DNA from: Bacteroidota bacterium
GTDB lineage: Bacteria > Bacteroidota > Bacteroidia > NS11-12g > UBA9320
NCBI GenBank assembly: GCA_003484585.1
Contig: DNBZ01000159.1
Location: 1-6,849 of the forward strand
Length of the DNA stretch: 6,849 bases
Reading direction: 5' to 3'
In this document: positions 1 to 5,769 of the stretch, in pieces
Numbering within the stretch: the stretch's first letter is position 1
Layout of the letters: every line of letters starts with the position of its first letter
Position numbers and translations under genes: made by a program
The notes under the pieces: generated by a model
Told to the model about the DNA's origin: nothing
Database searches by the model: none
Seen by the model: the letters and a program-made list of their open reading frames with translations, nothing else

Positions 1-109
1 GGTATGTTTGATGGGGAGCACAAAATTCAAATTACGTTTTGCTCAATTTGTCATGAGATTGCAATAAGCAAGGCCTTATTTTCGTTTTATTATCAATAAA
101 AAATCTATT

Positions 110-814
110 ATGAAAAGAACACTTCACCTATTTAGCATTATCCTAATTGCAAGTCTCGTTTCTACTGCTTGCTGCTTCATTACTTACCATCACTTACAAG
201 GCTACTCCTACATCCCATCCGGACCTATCACACTACTAGAGTTAGAAAATTTTAACTTTAAGGACATTAAAGATAATAAAGGAAACGGCATACCTGATAT
301 GGAATTTCAGTACACATCAGTTTCTATAAAGAAACAATTTGACTCGTCCTTTACTTATGTGCGTACTTTAAATCCATTTCGTACAGCTGGTGCGTCCTTT
401 ACTGATAGACTAAATGAAATAACGCAAGAGTTGACCATAGGTGACTCCATTACGTTGCACAACTTTTATTTCCATAAAAATACGGGTAGTTATTATGAGA
501 ATAATTATGAGAAGCAGCAGAAATATGGTGTAAAATCACAAAACATAGCTGAACTCATAAGAAAAGGAAGTTCATTTATCACCACTTTCCCAAATCCAGT
601 AATGGACAAGCTCAATATTCACTGTGATGTGAGCAACCTTATAGAGGCTAAGTATATGCTGCTAGACCAAGCGGGACGTAAGGTTTTCGAAAACGATATA
701 AGTGACATTCGCACACCAACGGTGCTGAGCACCGCTTCCTATACTACTGGGGTATACTATCTCTATCTCATAATAGATGGCGAATTATTCACCAAAAAAA
801 TAGTAAAGTCTTAG
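110..814 (+). CDS. Small secreted protein with T9SS type A C-terminal sorting domain
   Basis: This 234-residue protein begins with a signal sequence (K2-R3, then a hydrophobic stretch of about residues 5-20). Residues 157-234 match the Por/T9SS type A sorting domain: an F-PNP-DKLNI strand (160-170), a Y-LLD-GRKVFE strand (182-194), a TTGVYYLYL strand (212-220) and a basic KK-VK tail. By family knowledge such proteins cross the inner membrane by Sec and the outer membrane by the type IX system, and the domain is then cleaved. The body (about 35-125) is short. An F-F-x8-G segment followed by G-ASF and a GDSITLHNF strand loosely recalls the C-terminal domain of the gliding/T9SS protein GldM; this is inference from pattern only. 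Cysteines 21-22 follow STA, but a lipobox would need L/V/I at S18, so a lipoprotein reading is weak. The ATG was chosen because it gives the complete signal peptide; no Shine-Dalgarno is seen. The OmpA-like gene follows after 31 bases. Specific function unknown. Confidence 0.85.
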   Translation: MKRTLHLFSIILIASLVSTACCFITYHHLQGYSYIPSGPITLLELENFNFKDIKDNKGNGIPDMEFQYTSVSIKKQFDSSFTYVRTLNPFRTAGASFTDRLNEITQELTIGDSITLHNFYFHKNTGSYYENNYEKQQKYGVKSQNIAELIRKGSSFITTFPNPVMDKLNIHCDVSNLIEAKYMLLDQAGRKVFENDISDIRTPTVLSTASYTTGVYYLYLIIDGELFTKKIVKS

Positions 815-845
815 TCGCATATATCTGATTAGATTTGCTGATACA

Positions 846-2444
846 GTGAGGCAAATTATCCTTTTCTTGATTTTCATCTCTTCGGTGTGTCTAGCACAAG
901 ATACGCTAGTAATAGATGCTCGCATAGCGAAAAGTGTAGGTAAATCTGTAAAATACAAATTCAAATCACAAACCACCGGAGCTAATCAAAAAATTAATCT
1001 AAAAACAGGACTTTGGGAGTACCGAGATGCGAATGACAATCTCATAAAAACAGAAACCTTTTTAGCTAGTGGCAAAAGCAGTTTTCTGCAAGGACCACAG
1101 ACTTTCTATAACGAGCTAAACGAACCTGTACTGATACGGATTTACCAAAGAAATAATCTAGCTGCTGAGCAGCCGCTATCTCCCTGCGTTATCTTATTAG
1201 CTAAGGATACACTAGAGCTCCTAGCAGAAGGGGACTCTGTGTATATTAACTATCCTGAAGAAATAGACTACACGTGGTTCGACTATACCAATGTGATTAA
1301 AATAAACACCATAGAAGACCCAAATGCCGAGTACAAACTAAATCTGTACAAACACTATGAAGATAGCGTAGGCAATCCTAATCTATTGGCCAGTAGTAGT
1401 TTTGGGCCACTTCACCCGCTGAATGCAGTGGCAAATCCTAGTTTTGAAAAGCATCCAACGCTAGAACGCTCCAAAACTTCCTTTTATGAAGAGATTACCT
1501 CTTGGATACCTGCGTCTGTATCCCCAGATTTTTTTTTAACACCAGAAGCTGCCAGAGGCGGAACCGGGTTTGTGGGTATACGCGTATTCAGTGAGAAAAA
1601 AGATATAGAATACGTACAAAACAGACTTAACTACAGACTCAAAAAAAAGCAGAAATACTGCTTTACAACTTACCTAAAACTGGGGCCATCGTGCAACATT
1701 GCGACAGATGCTTTTGGGGTTCATTTTAGTGCCAACCCAATCAGTTTTAAGAAACTAGAAAGTACCGATATCCAACCACAACTAAGCCTCAATACTTCTG
1801 ACTCTGTATACCTCACCTACAAGAGTAGATGGATGCTTTTGCAATGTAGCTATGTGGCAAATGGCTCAGAAAACTGGATGAGTCTCGGCACTTTTAAGCC
1901 TAGTAGCCAGGTAAATCAAAAGAGTATTTTCGGGAGTGCTAAAGAAAGCTATTATTACATAGATGATGTTTCCCTTATCCCTATAGATAGAGATGAAGAA
2001 TGTCCGTGTAACTTTAGTGGGGATAGCTTGCCAAGTGCCACTGTGGCCTTTCCTTCTAATGGCCAAGACATTAGCTTAGAGTTTGGTAATATGAAGGTGG
2101 GAGATAAGCTGATATTGGAGAATGTATATTTTGATATAGACCAATATACCTTGTTGCCTCAATCTATAGAAACTTTAGGAAAGCTGAATGAGGCCTTACA
2201 AAAATACCCAAGTCTAAAGATAGAAATATCTGGGCATACCAGCACCACAGGAGGGTATAATCATAATGTGACTTTATCTAAAAACAGAGCAAATGCTGTA
2301 CTGCGTTATCTGGTAAATAAAGGAATAGATGCAAGCCGATTGACCAAAGCTGGTTACGGCCCAGACTTACCTATAGCTCCTAATGACACAGAAGAAAATC
2401 GCCAAATGAATAGAAGGGTGGAGGTAAAGGTTCTGGAGAAATAA
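846..2444 (+). CDS. OmpA-family outer membrane/periplasmic protein with MORN-like N-terminus and jelly-roll middle domain
   Basis: This 532-residue protein starts at GTG. That codon gives a complete signal peptide (MRQ, hydrophobic residues 4-16, likely cut near A17-Q18), and no ATG, GTG or TTG lies between it and the in-frame stop at 804-806. Residues about 50-100 contain G-WEYRDANDN and GPQTFYNELNEP units like MORN or YwqK-type repeats. Residues 193-380 start with AVANPSFE and include a DFF motif, a G-T-GFVGIRVF strand and an NRLNYRLKKKQKY strand. This is the beta jelly-roll domain often placed before OmpA domains in Bacteroidota; its ligand is unknown. Residues 420-532 are an OmpA C-terminal domain: NVYFDIDQYTLLP, EISGHTSTTGG, LSKNRANAV, AGYGPDLPIAPND and NRRVEVKV. 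Such domains bind peptidoglycan and tether the envelope. R481 is the conserved arginine, but the usual aspartate of GHTD is S466. It is probably co-transcribed with the secreted protein 31 bases upstream. A nine-T run lies at 1529-1537. Confidence 0.9.
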   Translation: MRQIILFLIFISSVCLAQDTLVIDARIAKSVGKSVKYKFKSQTTGANQKINLKTGLWEYRDANDNLIKTETFLASGKSSFLQGPQTFYNELNEPVLIRIYQRNNLAAEQPLSPCVILLAKDTLELLAEGDSVYINYPEEIDYTWFDYTNVIKINTIEDPNAEYKLNLYKHYEDSVGNPNLLASSSFGPLHPLNAVANPSFEKHPTLERSKTSFYEEITSWIPASVSPDFFLTPEAARGGTGFVGIRVFSEKKDIEYVQNRLNYRLKKKQKYCFTTYLKLGPSCNIATDAFGVHFSANPISFKKLESTDIQPQLSLNTSDSVYLTYKSRWMLLQCSYVANGSENWMSLGTFKPSSQVNQKSIFGSAKESYYYIDDVSLIPIDRDEECPCNFSGDSLPSATVAFPSNGQDISLEFGNMKVGDKLILENVYFDIDQYTLLPQSIETLGKLNEALQKYPSLKIEISGHTSTTGGYNHNVTLSKNRANAVLRYLVNKGIDASRLTKAGYGPDLPIAPNDTEENRQMNRRVEVKVLEK

Positions 2445-2585
2445 ACTCCTATTTCTTAAACAATTTGCTGAATTGAAACTCCGCCACACATACTAATTGC
2501 ACATTTTGGGTAAGCGAATAGCTGCAGAATAAAAGCTCCTAAGTGATTTCAACCTAACATACTTTCGATTTACGGTAATATATAT

Positions 2586-2634
2586 AATTATCCCCGTAAA
2601 TTAAAAGTATTGGTTTTGATTTGCGGGGATAATT
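2586..2634. terminator. Bidirectional intrinsic terminator between convergent genes
   Basis: Arms 2586-2606 and 2614-2634 pair over 21 positions, with only two G-U wobbles when read on the + strand (2597/2623 and 2602/2618), around a 7-base loop. The GC core is CCCCG/CGGGG, and the inner stem is A/T, ending in AAAA/TTTT. On the + strand the stem is followed by a T-rich stretch (TTATTTGTTTA), and on the - strand by an A/T-rich stretch. It lies between two genes that converge, and its right arm touches the stop codon of the lipoprotein gene, so it can serve both transcripts. In the - strand transcript the two wobbles become A-C mismatches, so the hairpin should be somewhat stronger for the + strand genes. 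Confidence 0.8.
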
Positions 2635-3713
2635 TATTTGTTTAGGAAGCTCTTCCAGCTTTTGTAGTATAGACCGTGATCAGTTCCTACTAGGACATTA
2701 TCTCCTACTTTTTCAATACAATTTAATCCTTGCAACCCACTATAGTCCATTTTCTTTTTTATCTCTCCTGTTTCAATGTCAAAAATACAGAAGTGTAATC
2801 CTTCTACACCCGTTATGAAAAGAAGGTTCTCCAGCAATTGAAGCTGTGAAGTTTTTAATTCATATTTTTCAAAAAGTAAATCCCAACTTTCGCCAAAGTC
2901 TCTTGATATAAATAATCCCGTTATCCAGCTCCCTCTTCCATCTTGGAGTATTTCCATAGTATCACCTCCAGCATACAAATTTCCTTTGTGTTCAAAGATA
3001 TTTGTAAAAGAATAGTTATGTTTTGCTAATAATTCTGATTCATTAAATACGTAATAATCTCTGTTAAGTATACAGATAGTATTAGCACTATTTTTATACA
3101 CTTTAATATCTAACGGCGGCCAAGACTCGCTTTTCAAGGAGTCCAATATTATTCTACTTTCTTCCACTAGGGATATAGGGGTTGGGGAGCTTGATACGTG
3201 CGATATGGCAAAATTTTGCATTACGGTAAGAATATTTTCCCCTTCACGAATAATGGATACGGTACTAAATTTATTATCGTCATTTAACGGTGAAGAATTC
3301 CAATGACCTACGGTTTGTCCAAAAAAGCCTTTATTTACCTTGAAGGAGATTTGATCATTTGTTGGCTGGCTCAAATCTATTATACTCAATCCACCAAACT
3401 CATTTCTAAAAAGAGCATATTCCTCATTATACTTTGGTCCCCATAAGTCAAAAGGAGGTGAAGTAGTGAGCAATCTAGCACTTTCTACTAAACTTAGGTT
3501 AGTATCTAAACCAAAGTAATTATCTTTAGTTTGAATATGTACTCTGTTCTGTACTAGCTCTATGGACACTATTTTATCCGACACACTCTTATCAGCAAGT
3601 TCAAGTGGCTTCCACTCCTCATAAACTACGGCCGCTTCTGGCTCCACCTGCTCATCATCCTTACACCCTCCAAAGGCTAAAATTAGTAAGAGTATTAAAA
3701 GTATGTTTTTCAT
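2634..3713 (-). CDS. Putative surface-exposed lipoprotein with an Asp-box, beta-propeller-like
   Basis: This 359-residue protein has a lipoprotein signal: K2, a hydrophobic core (4-14), then FGGC with C17 as the likely lipidated cysteine. F at -3 departs from the usual L/V/I, but this is tolerated in Bacteroidota. The residues right after the cysteine, K-D-D-E, match the lipoprotein export signal K-(D/E)2 described in Capnocytophaga and other Bacteroidota, predicting display on the outer face of the outer membrane. The body is rich in short beta strands. Residues 270-277 (SRDFGESW) form a canonical Asp-box (S-x-D-x-G-x-S-W) as in sialidase and BNR-type propellers, and 341-350 (LVGTDHGLYY) resembles a two-component-regulator propeller blade. 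Only one clear Asp-box is visible, so blade number and ligand are unknown. The ATG gives the complete signal peptide and is preceded very closely by AGGAG. It is divided from the upstream dehydrogenase gene by 122 bases holding an inverted-repeat element, so it may have its own promoter. No enzyme function can be assigned. Confidence 0.82.
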   Translation of the reverse strand: MKNILLILLLILAFGGCKDDEQVEPEAAVVYEEWKPLELADKSVSDKIVSIELVQNRVHIQTKDNYFGLDTNLSLVESARLLTTSPPFDLWGPKYNEEYALFRNEFGGLSIIDLSQPTNDQISFKVNKGFFGQTVGHWNSSPLNDDNKFSTVSIIREGENILTVMQNFAISHVSSSPTPISLVEESRIILDSLKSESWPPLDIKVYKNSANTICILNRDYYVFNESELLAKHNYSFTNIFEHKGNLYAGGDTMEILQDGRGSWITGLFISRDFGESWDLLFEKYELKTSQLQLLENLLFITGVEGLHFCIFDIETGEIKKKMDYSGLQGLNCIEKVGDNVLVGTDHGLYYKSWKSFLNK

Positions 3714-3728
3714 AACTCCTCAAATATA
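3714..3728 (-). promoter_or_regulatory. Candidate Bacteroidota -7 element and start-proximal AGGAG of the lipoprotein gene
   Basis: On the - strand TATATTTG (3728-3721) is a perfect match to the Bacteroidota -7 consensus TAnnTTTG. It is followed at once by AGGAG (3720-3716), which is only 2 bases from the ATG, closer than a normal Shine-Dalgarno. No TTTG (-33) element sits at the usual distance upstream, and initiation here would give an almost leaderless mRNA. The match could be chance in AT-rich DNA. Confidence 0.22.
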
Positions 3729-3773
3729 CAAAAAAGACAAGTATCCCTACTCGCCTTTCTCGTAAATGTCTGA

Positions 3774-3820
3774 GTTCGTGTCTCCACGAACACATCGCTC
3801 TAGTTCGTGGAGACACGAAC
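3774..3820. repeat. Perfect 18-bp inverted repeat with self-complementary arms (REP/BIME-like)
   Basis: The left arm 3774-3791 (GTTCGTGTCTCCACGAAC) and right arm 3803-3820 (GTTCGTGGAGACACGAAC) are exact reverse complements, separated by 11 bases. Each arm is itself a hairpin: a 7-bp stem GTTCGTG/CACGAAC closing a tetraloop, TCTC on the left and GAGA (a GNRA type) on the right. The element can therefore fold either as one long stem or as two small hairpins. It begins 15 bases past the stop codon of the acyl-CoA dehydrogenase gene, between two genes on the same strand. Paired small palindromes in opposite orientation in an intergenic gap are typical of REP/BIME elements, which in other bacteria are spread by single-domain Y1 (RAYT) transposases; that assignment is inference. 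It lacks a following T-run on the - strand, so a classical terminator role is doubtful, though it could slow 3' decay of the dehydrogenase mRNA. Confidence 0.85.
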
Positions 3821-3835
3821 CCATTCTACATTAAT

Positions 3836-5617
3836 CTAGAAACAGTACTTATTCTCTTTAATCAACTCGGCCGCTACTTGCTTACGGAGTGAGATAGTAT
3901 CTGTCATAGGATACTTGGTAAATCGCTTTACACCCATATGCATCATTACGAGCATATCGTCTTTAGCAAATGCCGCTAGAGCATGCTTACCCGCCAAGTA
4001 CGTTCGCTCCATTGCGTCGTTTACATAGCACTTGGTCATGGCTATTTGATTAGCTGTTTTTTCCTCTCCTTGCTGTGCTATTAGTTTCTCAGTACGCAGT
4101 ACGGTACTCTCTGCTGTGAATACATCGATAACCATATCTGCAAGATTCATCAGTATCTCTTGCTGCTTATCTAACTCCATCATGTACTTCTGAGCTGCTG
4201 CTCCTGCTGCCATAAGTATTGCTTTCTTAGCTTGTCTTACTGCTTTCTTCTCCTCGTATAGTGCAGATCCATCTCCTTCATCACCAAAATCAGGTATCTC
4301 CATCAGCTCTTCCTGTATCTTCATAGCAGGGCCCATTAGATCTATCTCCCCTTTCAAGGCTTTCTTCATTAGCTGACCTACTGCGAGCATACGATTGATT
4401 TCATTTGTTCCTTCAAAGATTCTATTGATACGGGCATCTCTGTACATACTAGCCACTGGAAACTCCTCCGAGTATCCTGTACCTCCAAATATCTGTACGG
4501 CTTCATCTACCACGTAATCCAAGGTTTCTGAACCGAGTACCTTAAGAATAGCACACTCTATGCTGTACTCTTCTGCTGCAATTAACTTCCCTTCTACTTT
4601 GGTTTTACCTTCGATTACTAGTTCTGCTATTCTGTCTGTGATCAGACCTGACACTCTATAGGTAGCACTATCTGTAGCATACGTTTTAATAGCCATCTCC
4701 CCTATCTTATGCTGTATCGCTCCAAAACTGCTTATCGGCACTCCAAATTGGTGTCTCTCATTAGCATAGTTCACTGCTACATCTATACTTCGCTTACTGC
4801 CACCCATTACCATAGCACATAGCTTGTATCGGCCTATGTTCAAAACGTTAAAAGCTATTTTGTGCCCTTTTCCTATCTCGCCTAACAGATTGTCTTTTGG
4901 TATGCGTACATCGTCTAGGAATACCTGACGTGTGCTGCTTCCTTTTATACCTAGTTTTACTTCTTCATCTCCGAGGCTTAGTCCTGGTGTTCCTTTTTCT
5001 ACTAAAAAACCAGTAAATTTATCTCCATCTACCTGAGCAAATACAGTAAATAAATCTGCAAACCCAGCATTGGTAATCCACATTTTGGCACCGTTGAGCA
5101 CCCACTCATCACCATCTAGTACAGCCTTAGATTTAGCAGCAAGTGCATCACTACCACTATCTGGCTCTGTAAGGCAATACGCAGCTTTAATACTCCCGTC
5201 GCCTAGACCAGTTAAGTACTTTTTCTTTTGAGCATCTGTACCATAATAGAGTATCGGTAATGTACCTATACCCATATGTGCAGCAAGAGCCACACTAAAA
5301 CTTTGGCTTTTCCCCAGCTCCTCACTCAATACTGACTCTGTATTGAAGTCTACAGACATACCGCCATACTCCTCTGGAAGGGCCGCTCCTAGTATTCCTA
5401 GTGCTGCAGCTTTCTCCATAAGTTGAGGAATAATATCTGGATTTTCAGTTTGCTTGTCTATTTTAGCTCGCAGATGATGGACTTCTTTTTCTAAGAAATC
5501 ACGTGTCATCTCTCTGAACATTTGCTGCTCCTCGTTTATCTCTTCTGGGATAAAAGTACTCTGTGCGTCTTGTTCTTTGATTAAAAATTCGCCGCCTGCT
5601 ATTCTGTTTTTGCTCAT
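3836..5617 (-). CDS. Acyl-CoA dehydrogenase, VLCAD/FadE-like with C-terminal extension
   Basis: This 593-residue flavoenzyme is predicted to oxidise acyl-CoA to trans-2-enoyl-CoA, the first step of beta-oxidation, with FAD as cofactor and electron-transfer flavoprotein as likely acceptor. The N-terminal helical domain spans about 28-140. The first family signature is at 148-160 (CLTEPDSGSDALA), followed by the middle beta domain to about 250 (KMWITNAGFADLFTVFAQ; IKGSSTRQVFLDDVRIP). The C-terminal helical domain holds the second signature, QIFGGTGYSEEFPVASMYRD (375-394). E402 in IFEGTNEI aligns with the catalytic base of the VLCAD/MCAD families. An extra helical region of about 165 residues (429-593) matches the long form of about 590-600 residues, as in human VLCAD and Bacillus FadE, which suggests long-chain substrates; the substrate is inferred. 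No signal peptide is seen, so it is cytoplasmic. The ATG at 5617 is preceded by the purine-rich stretch AAGAAAAG. The thiolase gene lies 152 bases upstream on the same strand, which supports a fatty acid degradation operon. Confidence 0.96.
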   Translation of the reverse strand: MSKNRIAGGEFLIKEQDAQSTFIPEEINEEQQMFREMTRDFLEKEVHHLRAKIDKQTENPDIIPQLMEKAAALGILGAALPEEYGGMSVDFNTESVLSEELGKSQSFSVALAAHMGIGTLPILYYGTDAQKKKYLTGLGDGSIKAAYCLTEPDSGSDALAAKSKAVLDGDEWVLNGAKMWITNAGFADLFTVFAQVDGDKFTGFLVEKGTPGLSLGDEEVKLGIKGSSTRQVFLDDVRIPKDNLLGEIGKGHKIAFNVLNIGRYKLCAMVMGGSKRSIDVAVNYANERHQFGVPISSFGAIQHKIGEMAIKTYATDSATYRVSGLITDRIAELVIEGKTKVEGKLIAAEEYSIECAILKVLGSETLDYVVDEAVQIFGGTGYSEEFPVASMYRDARINRIFEGTNEINRMLAVGQLMKKALKGEIDLMGPAMKIQEELMEIPDFGDEGDGSALYEEKKAVRQAKKAILMAAGAAAQKYMMELDKQQEILMNLADMVIDVFTAESTVLRTEKLIAQQGEEKTANQIAMTKCYVNDAMERTYLAGKHALAAFAKDDMLVMMHMGVKRFTKYPMTDTISLRKQVAAELIKENKYCF

Positions 5618-5625
5618 ATCTTTTC

Positions 5626-5767
5626 TTAGTATTGAGATGCTGAGATATGAGTATTGAGACTCATTCGCAGCAACTCCTTTATTTTCTTCTTTATTCTAAA
5701 TCTTATTGTTAAAATTAAGATATGAATGGACCACATAACAGTCTCATATCTCAATACTCACTACTCT
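5626..5767. repeat. Opposed arrays of TGAGNNN heptamers around a 78-base spacer
   Basis: The left array on the + strand reads TTAGTAT, TGAGATG, one extra C, TGAGATA, TGAGTAT, TGAGACT (5626-5661). The right array reads AGTCTCA, TATCTCA, ATACTCA, CTACTCT (5740-5767), which on the - strand is the same kind of unit: AGAGTAG, TGAGTAT, TGAGATA, TGAGACT. Both arrays end with TGAGACT facing the spacer. The arms are therefore inverted copies, except that the ATA and TAT units are swapped, giving 15 of 21 matches over the three clearest units. The AT-rich spacer (5662-5739) holds no recognisable gene. The element fills almost the whole gap between the thiolase stop and the dehydrogenase start, so if both genes share a transcript it would be transcribed as an imperfect stem-loop. 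Similar heptad-type intergenic repeats are, from memory, frequent in Flavobacteriia; a mobile origin is inference. Confidence 0.72.
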
Positions 5768-5769
5768 TT

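Noticed and set aside
1..99. Open frame from the left edge to TAA at 97-99 (about 32 codons, with CSIC), and a second frame ending at 65-67; also a 6-bp AATAAG/CTTATT hairpin at 63-80.
   Set aside because: Either frame could be the tail of an upstream gene, but the stretch is too short to recognise and the two frames cannot be ranked. The hairpin is weak and all A/T except one pair, so no terminator is called.
785..976. Minus-strand frames opposite the + strand genes (785-976 and 1866-2066).
   Set aside because: They overlap the signal-peptide and jelly-roll coding regions of well-supported genes and have no recognisable domains.
3774..3820. The inverted repeat as a CRISPR unit or a simple rho-independent terminator.
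   Set aside because: There are only two copies, in opposite orientation and with an 11-base spacer, so it is not CRISPR. No T-run follows on the - strand, so a classical terminator is unlikely.
5626..5736. 36-codon ATG frame on the - strand in the thiolase-dehydrogenase gap, basic and hydrophobic, ending in MSLNTHISASQY.
   Set aside because: Its last third is simply the translated heptamer repeat, there is no ribosome-binding site and no known family, so it is most likely a chance frame.
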